In this document: piece by piece, positions 1 to 10,612 of the stretch
Numbering within the stretch: position 1 is the first letter of the stretch
How the letters are laid out: each line of letters begins with the position of its first letter
Assembly: GCA_011634665.1 (NCBI GenBank)
Contig: WAEK01000003.1
Location: 1,184,001-1,248,000 of the forward strand
Length of the DNA stretch: 64,000 nt
Reading direction: 5' to 3'
Origin: Mortierella sp. BCC40632
Taxonomy: Eukaryota > Mortierellomycota > Mortierellomycetes > Mortierellales > Mortierellaceae
Program-made: the position numbers and the translations under genes
Notes under the pieces: model-generated
Database searches by the model: none
The model's input: the letters and a program-made list of their open reading frames with translations, nothing else
Told to the model about the DNA's origin: nothing

Positions 1-1
1 A

Positions 2-145
2 GCGCAGCGCGTGGTAGATCTGGCTCGAGAGGTGGAGGAAGAAGAGAAAGGGGTGGTTGTGGAGGTTGTGGAGGAGGAAAGAAAAGAAGAGAGAGGAGAA
101 GAGAGAAGAGAGAAAGAAAGAGAAGGAGAAAAAGGAAAAACATAA
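2..145 (+). CDS. possible 3' end of a gene entering from the left edge
   Basis: Frame 2 is open from the first complete codon to a TAA at 143-145. It encodes about 47 residues that begin AQRVVDLAREVEEEEKG and then become a Glu/Arg/Lys-rich, probably helical tail. The first ~15 residues look like ordinary coiled-coil or helical protein; the rest is purine-rich low-complexity DNA that would stay open by chance. There is no homology evidence and no start in the window. It may be a terminal exon or simply noise in a purine tract. Confidence 0.2.
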   Translation, partial: AQRVVDLAREVEEEEKGVVVEVVEEERKEERGEERREKEREGEKGKT

Positions 146-361
146 AATACAAAAAAAGTGGAAGAGACTCTCCTCCTTCCTCCTCCTTCTCCTACCTTCG
201 TCTGATAGCCCGCCATTCGCCGCACGTGATGGAGCTCTCGCCCAAACACTCTCGGGCTGTGTAACTCTGCGCGTTCACTTCAGTGAGAACGGCGCTTTTT
301 TCTTTCTTTCAAAAGAGAGATCCTGTTTGTCCATTGCCAATGGCCATTGCTGTCAGTGGGG

Positions 362-420
<59 letters not shown>

Positions 421-1724
421 TCTAGCCTTGTCCTAACTTCCACTTCTGCTTGTCAGCTCCATTGCCACTCGACCCTTTCCTCCGTAGTACTCGGGTATAG
501 AGGTGGAGCGTGCAGGAGCATCCATGGAGGTTAGAAATCTCGGTGAAGAGCAACTTTCCCTTGCCTCTCCTCCGCGCGCCCATTCTCTTTAGCCTAGAGT
601 TCGCCTCCGCCTCTTCTCCAACAGCTGGTGTCACAGACCAGGCAAGTCAAGGGCATGTACATACTTTGTGATATACACACATGCTAAAACATGCCCAGGT
701 AATGAATAACGGTAGGGGTCATCGCACAGTCGCGGATCTCTCTACTACCCAAGCATGTGAATACTTTCTTTTTCTCCACTTGGGCTATTTCTCTCTCCCT
801 CCTTTTTTTTTTTTTTACCCAACAGTCTCTCTCATTAGCATTTGACCAGTGCTGGGGAAGAAGAATGGCCGGAAAGGGAAATTGTCTTACGAAAGAACCA
901 TTGGGCTCGCATGGTTCCATGGCGGGGTCCCAACACCAACAGAGGCGTGCATGGATACAAAAAAAAAAAAAAAAAAAAAAAAAATCCACACAAAGAGAGA
1001 GAGAGAGAGAGGAGAAGGAGGGGAAAATGCAGTGTCCAGTTCAGAATGCACAAGGTGAGCCTCTTCCTCCATTTGTGATCAATATTACCAAGGACGGTAA
1101 TTATGACCGTTGGGGGAGGAGTGTGTGAACCATTCAACGATCCTGTTTACGGAAAATGACCTTTTGGCTAGTTCCCTATCACTCTTGAACAGCGCAGTTG
1201 AGAAGAAAGGAAAATTCCTTGTTAAAAAAAAAAAAAGTTGTTGAATGTCAACAGTCGAGATAGCAGGCAAGGGCTTTCCTCCCAATCAACCATGCAACAC
1301 ACGTTTTTTCTTCCATGGGCTCAACGAACGTTTTGTTGTCAGGTCCAATACGTAAGAGGGAGTCGGTTCCAAACGGCCCGTTTTGCTTACGGAGAGGGCA
1401 CTATCAAATGTTTGCACACACAGGTGTGTATGGGTATGCCTTTTTTTTTTTTTTTTCTCCAACCTCCTCAACTTTGCGGATGAAATATTTGTTCTCTTTG
1501 ACCTATTGGGTTTAGCAAAACTATGATCCAAAGAGTTTACCAAACATTACTCTTTCCCTCTTGATCGCCATCCTTCTTTTACGACACACGAGTTTGCTCT
1601 TTCTTCTTCTAAAGCTTCAAGACCCAAACTAGTTTAACAACTGCCACCATGGAGGTAACGGGTTCCTTTCTTTGATGGGGTGTGCCACAGACATTTTTTT
1701 TCCCCTCTCTCACTTTTCTTTTCT

Positions 1725-1756
<32 letters not shown>

Positions 1757-2436
1757 GAGTACAAAGAGTCGTAGGCCATTGAACTTCTACTTGTGTGTCT
1801 ACTCGTTCTCTTAGGCTGTGCCAGAATCACAACAGGAGCCTCCACTTGAGAAATATGTCACACGGCAAGTCTGTAGATTCGCTCGATCACACACAAAAAA
1901 AAAAAAACTTTTCTTTTTCTTTTTACCTTGCATATCTGCCCTCCTTCCTCTTCTTTATCCTTTTCGATCTCTTTCTCGTCTGCTCCACGTAATTTACCTT
2001 CGGCTCAGCTTTTTCCGTGATTGAGAAAAAGCTAGGCAACAGAGACTGCATTTGCTAAAACTTAACCCACACCTTGAAACCATCTCATTCTCGGAAATGC
2101 TACACAAGATGGGAAGTGGGGGAGGGGCAGGAGTGGAGGGGACATGCGAAAATGTGTTTTTGTATACTTTAAAAGTTTTTGGTTCATAATTTAGCCGCCG
2201 ATAAGCACTTCATTCTCGCGTGCTTGTGGAGTGAGAAAAGGAATAGAGAGGGGGGGGCAATGAGGAGAGGGAGAGAGATAAAGTCCGCACACACTATTGC
2301 TAGACTTCAAATCCACCCCAGACCCCGCGATAAAATACAAGTAAAGCTAACAGTAGCTGCTCTAATCCCTTTACGAATAGAGAGGTGAAAGAAGAGAGGA
2401 GAAGAGAGAAGGGCGGGAAGACGCTCTGCTAGTATT
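146..2436. other. intergenic, low-complexity; no gene seen
   Basis: This is the 3' side of the PIF1 helicase. It holds a (CT)n microsatellite at about 366-417, a 26-nt poly(A) at 959-984, a 29-nt poly(T) at 1728-1756 and shorter A/T runs near 1224, 1440 and 1896. The ORFs in this stretch are short, overlap one another on both strands, and consist of Ser/Leu, Lys or Phe runs translated from these tracts. I find no splice-linked conserved protein, tRNA or promoter that I can defend. Confidence 0.6.
366..417. repeat. (CT)n microsatellite
   Basis: About 26 uninterrupted CT units in the left spacer; responsible for the Leu/Ser-run ORFs overlapping it. Confidence 0.95.
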
Positions 2437-5400
2437 CTACGCTATCTGCTTCCTGCTGTTATTGTACACGGTCAGTTTTTTGTAAAACTCGATGACCTTT
2501 GGGTGCACCATAACCCGTCGTGGGTCAAAGTTCATCACTTGCAATCCATCCAGACTGACTGCTCGTGAAAGTGCCACATATGCTTGACCTATTGGACAGT
2601 ACCCGTACCAATCCATAAATGTAGTTAATACCCGTTCTATCCTAATCTTTTCCCTATCCTCTTCTTCTTCTATTACACATAGAGGGCTTAGTTTCTTTCA
2701 AGATTACCTTTTTCAAAGACCCTGCCCAAATCAACCCTAACTTTGGGCAAAGTCTGTCCTTGCGACTTGTGAATACTCAGGGACCAAGCCAATCCCAGAG
2801 GGATCTGAATTCTGGCTCCTAAAAGGTCTCCATTAGGCATCTCAAGTTTCCATTCTTCTCGTCCTACAACCATATCCCTGTGTGTACCATCCTCAAGTAT
2901 GAACCGGACCTTAGGCAATTCCTCTCCTGGAGAATTCAGTGACACCTTTCGTTCACCATTGGAACCTATTTGAACTTCATTTTCGGCTGTGTTCGTACTG
3001 AATCCAATCAACACTCCAATGCTGCCATTCACCAGTCCACCTGATCCTCCGCCTTGGTTCCGGAGTAACATGACTTGTGCATTGACCTTTAACTGAAGTG
3101 TTGTGGGGGCAAGGCAATTCTGTTCCATCTTTTCTTTGGATGGCCCACGGTCCCGCGCCTGATAAATCATTGTCTTTCCTTGTAGATTACTCAGCATTCG
3201 GTTGTTGGCTTCTTCTACTTGATTTCGTAGGGGAAAGCTAGTCGTTCAGATGTGTGGTTAGCAAAGACGATTAAAAAAGTTAAGCGGATTTGCCTTACAG
3301 TTCAGTTGGGCGCAACCCGTCGGCTGTGCTAAGCTCTCGCGATAATGTCTTGAAGAGTCGCTCCGTCTGAGGATTAATGATGCCCAGACGCATTTCGTTC
3401 AACATGTTTGCAAAGGCTATCCAGAAGAGTCGTATGTGTTTATAGAATGCATGGAATAAAATCAGTCAACATACTCTTTAGATCCAACTCCACATCTTAT
3501 CGCCCCTCCACTCTTCTGATTTGGTCCGTCATCGATCGGTAGCAGCAACAGTAGCAACAACAAAAACAACAACAAAACACCTACTCGGATCTTTTTGTCG
3601 AAAGACTTGCTGCAGCTGAACAGTCAGGTTAATCGTCTGGGTCCAGGACTGGCATTCAAAACAAAATCTGGTGTTTCCATTCCTGTTCACAGGTGGTAAC
3701 TGAAAAAAGTCTCCCGTCAACACCACCTGGATACCTCCCCATGGCAGTTGACTTTTCCGTGTAAACCTGGCCAGAGCTTCCAGCTTATCAAAAAAATCTG
3801 CATCCACCATCGACACTTCATCTACAATCAACACCTGAGTCTCTCTCCATCGTCGCATCGTATTGCCATTCTTTTGGATTCGACTCTGTAGTACAGGGAG
3901 AGCTTCTGCACCCAGACCTACTCCCGCAAATGAATGAAGAGTACAGCCACCAATGTTGCACGCCGCAATGCCCGTCGACGCTGTCACTGCCACAACATCA
4001 ACGGATGATTCTGGATTCCAAGAGTCTCGCGAATAAGACGAACGTGGCTGATACTTTTGGCGAAGTCTCGAAATAATCTCTCGAAGAAGCACCGACTTGC
4101 CTGTACCTGCAGAACCAGTGAAAAACACATTTTGACGAAAGTTGACGACTTGGTTCAATACATGCTCTTGTTCTTCTGATAGCAGCAACCCATCCTTAGT
4201 CTGGTTTCCAGGTCTTTCGCTCTCTTGTGTAAATAGTGCTGTCGTGGGTTGACTAGAAGCAGGTGACGATGACCTGGACCGGGCTAATGATGTTTCTTGT
4301 GACTGATTGAACGATGAAGATCTAGAGAATGCTGGCTGTGGCCGAGCAACAGTAGGGGGCAGCTTCCGTCCCGATCCATTCGCAGTTGTACTTCGCTGAG
4401 TGCCTCCTGCTCCTCCTTTGCTGAAGCTTGTGAAGTCTCCAATTCGCTTATGACTATAGCTCTGGACTTTGGCATAAAGACTGTTGCCATTCTGGGCTCC
4501 ATTTGCTGAGCTGGTATTTGATTGTTGAGAAGTGGGTGGCTTCAACTCGGGTCCTTGACTACCAAACCGCCCTTGCATTCTCGCCTCAAGACTCGATCCA
4601 GAAGTGAAACCATCATCGGAAATATTAGAGTTGGACGAGACTAGTCGTGGACGGTGTGGTAGTGTTGATGTAGTAGAAATGCCACTCGTGTTGTCACTGG
4701 CCAATTTTGCGGCTGCTGTGTATCCAACGTTTGCCTTGGGGCTCATGAGCTCGTTAGGACGAGGGACCGGCTTGGTGCCTCGAGGTGTTGCCATCTGCTC
4801 CAGTAATGACAACTTCTTTGGTGGGACAGAATTGCTTGGTTCAGGTTTGTCCTCTACTATTGGTGGAGCACTACCTGAACTATGACTATCCGACTGACTC
4901 TGTGGTGTTGACTGCTGTTGGGACTGGGGCATTCTCAAGGGCTCGTCTTCTGAATCGCTTTCCAACATCATTCGCATAAACGAGGGTGATCCTGCGGTAA
5001 ACGAACTGTCAGGGTTCTCACTTTCTTGTTGGAAATCTTGAGGGACTTTGCGCTTTCGAGAGTAGTCATCAAGCGAATTTCCCTTCTCTGGATTTCCCTT
5101 TGCTACCAGATCAGAGCTATTCGACTCGTCTGAAGGAGTACTGTCTATGAGGTTGATCAAGCGCCCACATGGTCAGATCTCTTTCAAAGAGAATTTTGTT
5201 GTGGAAAGGAAGGATGCCGAGTGAGGTTTGATGAGAGGAGGTCTGCCCAACCAAGTTTCTATCATACCTTTTGCCGATGAAGTCTCAATGCCCTGCGATG
5301 GCTCGAGAGACAGCTTGAGAGGTGCCTCTGGCTGTGAGATAGACGCAGCCCAAGTAGAGGGCTCCTTAGAGATTGTTTTCGACATTTCAGTTGTGGAGAA

Positions 5401-5733
5401 AATATCCATGTCACTGAGTCTGGCAGAGGTTTTGGCTTGTTTGCCACCAATTTCAGAAAACAGCTGTCCCTCTACATTAGGCCGAGTGGCGTTGTTTTGG
5501 GACAATGATGGAGATGTTGTGGATCGAATTGTTTTCGCTGGCCATGGCGAAGATGAGCCGAGCGATGGGACCGAGCTTTTGTCTGAAAGAGTGTGTATGG
5601 AAGATCGCAATGGTGTGGTGGTCGCTGTTGGAGAGATGGTGGTGAAGAGAGAGGCGGTGCCATTAGTCTGAGAAATGGGCTTGAAGGTGAGCTTTGTCTG
5701 GATCGGCTCCTTAACCTTTTTCTTTGGTGGCAT
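2437..5733 (-). CDS. PIF1: PIF1-family ATP-dependent DNA helicase (five exons)
   Basis: Superfamily 1B 5'-to-3' DNA helicase that unwinds G-quadruplexes, replication barriers and telomeric or mitochondrial DNA in known family members. Exons: 5268-5733, 3585-5144, 3299-3416, 2708-3237, 2437-2588; 2826 nt, 941 aa. The start ATG at 5733 gives MPPKKKVK, a basic NLS-like start followed by QTKLTF, which resembles a degenerate PCNA-binding motif. Residues ~20-470 are Ser/Pro/Thr-rich and probably disordered. Visible motifs: Walker A GSAGTGKS (~499-506), the conserved TASTGIAA, Walker [11 protein letters not shown] (~594), GDFFQLPPV (~633), and near the C terminus IHKSQGQTL and [15 protein letters not shown]. 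Every junction keeps frame: introns 5145-5267, 3417-3584, 3238-3298 and 2589-2707 have GT donors and AG acceptors. An in-frame TGA at 5175-5173 lies inside intron 1 and does not break the gene. Full-length with all core motifs, so probably active. PIF1 versus RRM3 subtype is not resolved. Confidence 0.93.
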
Positions 5734-6109
5734 GGCCCTGATGTCTCCTTTCAACAAAAGAGAGCAGGAAGAGGAAGAAAGAAAGAAAAAAAAGAAAAGG
5801 AAAAGAAGGAGTGAAAGAGGAAGAGTCTAAATGTCGACAGGGGACTTGACGAATGGACTGGCGACTTGATACCTTTCGTGAACACAAACAACTTGGTAAT
5901 TTATCGCAGTCGCGTCCTCCCTGTGCACGTGAGTACCTAGCAAACAAAAAAATCTCGAGGTTTGGAGAGGAGCGCGTCTTTTCCGAAACAACTACATACA
6001 GTAGTTGCAGAAGTAGCCTTTCATGATGTGACATAACAAACAGAAGAAATGTGGCCCTGCTAGCCCTACTGTTTTTGGTTATAGCATCGCAGAGATATTT
6101 AGACTGGGT
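5734..6109. other. intergenic upstream of PIF1
   Basis: This is the putative 5' leader and promoter side of the helicase. Next to the start codon the transcribed strand reads pyrimidine-rich (purine-rich on the plus strand at 5757-5825). No TATA box or clear element was identified, and the overlapping ORFs have no protein character. Confidence 0.5.
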
Positions 6110-6830
6110 GCAATTATCTGGGTCCAAACTTTGGGGCCAACTGAATCCCAGTCGCCATAGATGTTGACGCGTCAAAGTCTGCTCTCCAAATGAGGGTGTG
6201 AGAGACAAAGTCTTGACAGGCTAAGGACACTATGCTCACATATCTATGAGTCCATGGAGGAGTTAAAGATTCACAAGCAAGCTCTCCTGATTGTGTTGAA
6301 TTGATCTCGAAATCTAGAAGATCAAAGTCTGCCATGAATAAAGGGTGACGAGAGTCTCCTCTTGCCTACTCAGAAGTAAAAAAACTGTCATCAGATGGGG
6401 TACCGAGGCTGAGGGTTTCAAGGGACGGAATCGTAACATAATGACTCCGATAGAGCACCACTGTTGCAGGGTCTTTGATGTGAATGACTTCAAGGTTTTC
6501 CCCAGACACTGAGACTTTATCATTGAGTGCTTGGATTATAGCCCAGAGTAGTTGACTTTAGTCAATCGGAAATACGGTTCTTTGAGATGAATAAACCAGT
6601 GGAAAAGCCACAGTCCATACTGGCTCATGATTGCGGCTCCATGGAAGGGTCCCATAGGAAGACCGTCCTGGATGACCAAAGACCTTTTTTTTTTTTTTTT
6701 TTTTTTTTATAAGTGGGGGGGCGAGATGTAAGAGCGAGCAGACTCCGAATGTCAAAGTAAAAAGTGGATGGAGGTCATTGAACAAACCTGAGCTGCCATT
6801 ATTTTGTCTAATGTGGAATGGATTATCCAT
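6110..6830 (-). pseudogene. relic of the tandem F-box/LRR-like family (copy 1)
   Basis: The left-most, heavily decayed copy of the array. It keeps a recognisable mini first exon (ATG at 6830, exon 6788-6830, 43 nt, encoding MDNPFHIRQNNGSS followed by the same TCAG|GTTTGT donor as the intact copies). After a 25-nt poly(T) inside what was intron 1, most of exon 2 is gone. What remains at 6430-6560 resembles the exon-2 stretch that in intact copies reads NDI(I/V)xASGxSLQ, and 6314-6370 keeps the exon-3 hallmark LYSWQTL. Frames are broken by stops. No F-box remains, so no function is expected. Confidence 0.7.
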
Positions 6831-7083
6831 CTTGTGATGGAATTGTGTGAGGAAAAAAAAAAAAAAAAAAAAGTAACCGCTGTCGCTTCAAAATTTAATG
6901 TTTGTGTTCGCATACATGCTCGTATCTGATTCATCCTCTCTCCATAGACTCAGTATTTTTACTTCCATACAAAAGAAAAGATGACTCCTACATGTAAAGT
7001 CAATGAATGATCCTATCTCTTTTCTATCTACTCGAGATCCCACCAAGTATGTTCCCACCTACTATGTCTCTAACAAGAAGGAT

Positions 7084-10000
7084 TCAATCATGGCACCCTT
7101 TAAGAGTAATGTAGGATTTTGGAGAACTGATCTCATAAACTCGATATCCATGCTTGGCTTTGTAGTGCCTTTTTTCTTGCCACGATATACTCTCCAACCC
7201 CAGTTCCGCCTGATCAGACTTGGAAAATTTGCATTGACTGAAAATAATAGTCAATCCATAAATCGGCTTTTCCCAATGACTAACAGAGTCCGGATGCGAA
7301 TCATCAGCAGGTCCGCCCTCTTCGGATCTGGCTTTGGAGTCTCCTGCTCTCTCAATGATCCTGTATGCCTCCTCAATATCTCGTATTTGTGTGCAAGGAT
7401 CCAGATCTCGAAACCCATATGAACTGACAGAGTAGGGTTCAAACTTTGTCAGGATTCTGATCCAAGCATGAGGATCGGAAACTCTCCAGCCGTCGCGAAG
7501 TTTGAGCTGTGTAAGTCTCTTTTTGATATGCTTGTGTGGGAACTGACGTCTTGATGACTCGGAGACACCGTCAATAGCATCTCCATGTGTCCCAGAAGAG
7601 GTCGTAGACTTGCGAGAAATCTGATCCAGTTGTGTAGACGAGGGCTTGATCGTTTCCAAAGATGAGGATCGTGACATCTGAGCTAAGGTAAGATCAAGAT
7701 CGAAGGATGGATCCCTTGGAACTAGGGTTTGCCGTGAATAAAGCATGGCCAGAGCCTCCTCTTGTAAATTCAGGAATGAAAAAGTTGTATCGCAATAGGC
7801 ACTTAGTTCAAGGTTATCAAGGGATGGAAAGAATGTAGACTGTCCAAGATGGAACATCATTGCTACAGGACCACCAAGGGAAATCTCAGAAAGTGAGTTG
7901 GAAGACCAATGCCATGGATAAAAAGTGGATGTTGGGTTCCGGCTTGGTGATTCACTTGTCAAGTCCCTCGCCATATCCTACGATATCAAACCCAACTCAG
8001 CATTAATAAGGTGATAGAAGTGCAGAGAAAGAGAGATTCGAGTGCAGGGTTGTTGAAATGGTCACTTACAACGATAGATAGGATCTCATCGGGGCACAGC
8101 CTCATGTACATGTTTGCATAGTCTGAGAGCCACCCCTCGCAGAGTCCCCACAACGTTAGACTTCGTAGGTCTGTCATGAACCTGATAGACTCAAAATTAA
8201 ACTGTAGAGCAATCATGCCTGATAGATGCAGTTGCTTCAGTCTGGTGAGCTTCCAGATAGGTAAGAGCGATAGTAATTCCGAGTAGGTTGTCTGCTTTGT
8301 AGTGTCTTTGGGGTCGGCAACTAGTGCACCTGGAGTAGCTTTTATCTTATATTCGACCGTGAGGCTCTCGAGAAGCGGGCACTGATCAAATGAACCGAAC
8401 AAAGCGACTCCTTCAAACGAAAGCTCAATCTTGCGTACTACTGGAAGATTCCAGTTGAATCCGACGGAGACCACCCTGGGAGCACCTTGCATCAGTGGAA
8501 GATTTTCCAGCTGAACTGAAATTGGATAATCCACTTTGTGGTTAGAGTAGCACTGACTTTGACTAGCCTCGATGATTTGGAGGCTATCTCCAGATGCCGC
8601 GGTGATATCATCAAGTACTTGGAGAATATTCCAGTAGCTGCAGTCTGATTTCAGCTTCAGGTTCGAAAGTTTGGCCAGTGGTCGTTGTAGGCCCATTGAT
8701 AGTGGAGACCTTTCTGTCTGAGATCCAGTCGTTGGCAAGGTGTTAACCCATTGAAATAAAAGGGCAGAATCGACAGCCATTTCAAGATTCCGGAGCTCAT
8801 GACATCGTCGAAAAAATGCCTCCACTGCTGGACCCTCTCCGGCATCCCATCGATCGCCGTTGTTATCTTTAAACGACACAAGGTTATCTGTGTTGATAGA
8901 ATGAGATCCTTCGTAGAACCAATGCAAGAGACACACACCCATGGATCTTGGTCGATCGACAGCCTCAAATATCTTCTGTATCGACCAAAACTTGGTTTTC
9001 CATTCACGGCGTTTTATCAACCAGTTCCTTGGTCCTATGAGACCGGAACTTATTTGAACCTTAGTGTAATGAGACTTGAATAGTGTAACATCCAGCACAG
9101 GCTTGGAGGGGAATGATTTCTGGTTCAGGCGAATAAATCGAGAAGCATCGAGTATGTAGGTAACAGGGTCATCAAGAGAGCCCGAGACATCGATTTCAAT
9201 AGTTCTGAGATTCGATATCCTGGTCGCAAATTTGACATAGAGAGCCGAGTCGCGCAGATGGAACCCAAGGTTGGTGATTTGTTGACAGTTACGGTGGAGT
9301 AAAAATCTTACAAGTCCATTTGCCTTTACCATCCTTCCTGTCTCTGTGGAATAAAACCTTATCCCCGATCTTTTTGGTTCCTGTAGTCGGAATTGTTGTT
9401 CGAGATAAAGGTGAAAAATATCATCGGTGGAAAGTGAGGTGAGGTATGCAGAGTAGTCGACTGTAGTAAGATGAGAATATGGTTTCTTGGGATGGATAGA
9501 AGAGTACGAAAGCTTCAACCCATACTCATTCATAATGGAATCCAGATCCGCATAAAACTCAGCCCTTTCAATAAGATGTTGAAGAGACGGAGGCCAGCTT
9601 TTAAAAGAGATGTCCGTAACTCCATTTCGTTCCAGCCATTCTCGCTGCAATGCTGACCGTAGGACAAGATTAAGAAAGTATTCCTTGATTATTGGCATCC
9701 TAACTATTTTCTCGGGCGAATTGTATTGCCAGGTGTCCTTGAACGAAAGACCCATCAACATTCTCGTAGCTTCCTCGAAGAAGAACCGGTTCACAGTTAA
9801 GAGATTGAAAAGTATAAAGATGTTGTCCTCGAACTGACGGATAACGATCAGGAGACATTCGTTAGGGAGCCTTGGCACCTGGCGACGCTCTATTGAGAGA
9901 GGGAGAAAGGATTAGAGAAAGAAAGAAAGCGAGAGTTGGGGCTCTGGTATTAGCGCGCGCTCTCTCTCTCTCTCTCTCTCTCTTCTTCTTCTTCTTCTTC

Positions 10001-10139
10001 CCCCTCTTCCCCTCTTTTTTGGAGGCCAAGTGAAGTGAATGAGCAGGTAGACTCCGGATGTCAAAGCATAAAGTGGATGGAGGTCATTGAACAAACCTGA
10101 GCTGCCACCATCTTTTCTAATGCAGAATGGATTAAACAT
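7084..10139 (-). CDS. F-box/LRR-like protein, tandem family copy 2
   Basis: Three-exon model: exon 1 10097-10139 (ATG, 14 codons plus one base), exon 2 8070-9889, exon 3 7084-7977; 2757 nt, 918 aa. The F-box-like motif RLPNECLLIVIRQF...LLTVNRFFFEEA starts about residue 20. F-box proteins bind SKP1 and bring substrates to SCF ubiquitin ligases. Residues ~150-870 alternate hydrophobic strands with leucine spacing typical of divergent LRR solenoids, for example LTRLKQLHLSGM and MTDLRSLTLWGL. Exon 3 carries the family signatures STFYPWHW and YSWQTLVPRDPSFD, a Ser/Thr linker, then IRDIEEAY. There is no in-frame ATG before the F-box inside exon 2 (the first apparent start is GTG), so the mini-exon is needed. 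Junction: ATCGTT|GTAAGT to TATCGTAG|GATATG. It lacks the ~26-residue insertion seen in copies 3, 7 and 8. Substrate unknown. Confidence 0.8.
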
Positions 10140-10612
10140 CTGATTGATCCGCGTGAGAAAAAAAAAAAAAAAAAGAGGGGACAGCTGCAGCTGCAGCTGC
10201 ATTTGATTTTGAAGCTGTGGCTCGCACATCGACAATATCCCTCCTCAAGACCGTCTTCCAGAAGGAGAGCGGTACTGTCGCCGCCACCAATGCCTCATCT
10301 TTGAACGAGGTGCCTCGACCTCAGCCCTTGTGGCTCATGTCTTTGGTCGTGCTTATTGACCTGGCGAATATCGGATTGGGTTGTTTTGGATCAGTGCCTG
10401 AGGAATAGGAGCATTCTCCAAGCTCATCAAATGTCAACCTCTCGTAAGCATGCTCATATCTGATCCATCCTCTCCAAGACTCAATATATTTACTTCCATA
10501 CAAAAGGAAAAGGTGACTCCTACATGTAAAGTCAGTGAAAGACTCTATCTCTGTTCTATCTACTCGTGATTCCATCCAGTCTATTCTCACCTGCCATGAT
10601 TCTGGCAAGGAA

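Noticed and set aside
57..425. 122-aa ORF on the plus strand
   Set aside because: Starts at TTG and is made of Arg/Lys/Glu and Leu/Ser runs from purine and CT tracts.
3529..3584. C-terminal tail [15 protein letters not shown] of the main PIF1 ORF
   Set aside because: Translation of the intron; the GTAGGT donor at 3584 joins to a conserved exon at 3416.
5173..5175. In-frame TGA splitting the PIF1 gene into two ORFs
   Set aside because: It sits inside a well-formed 123-nt intron whose removal keeps phase, so it is not a nonsense mutation or recoding site.
10217..10408. 63-aa plus-strand ORF upstream of copy 2
   Set aside because: Partly similar to DNA upstream of copy 5, but as shared array flank; no consistent reading frame between the two.
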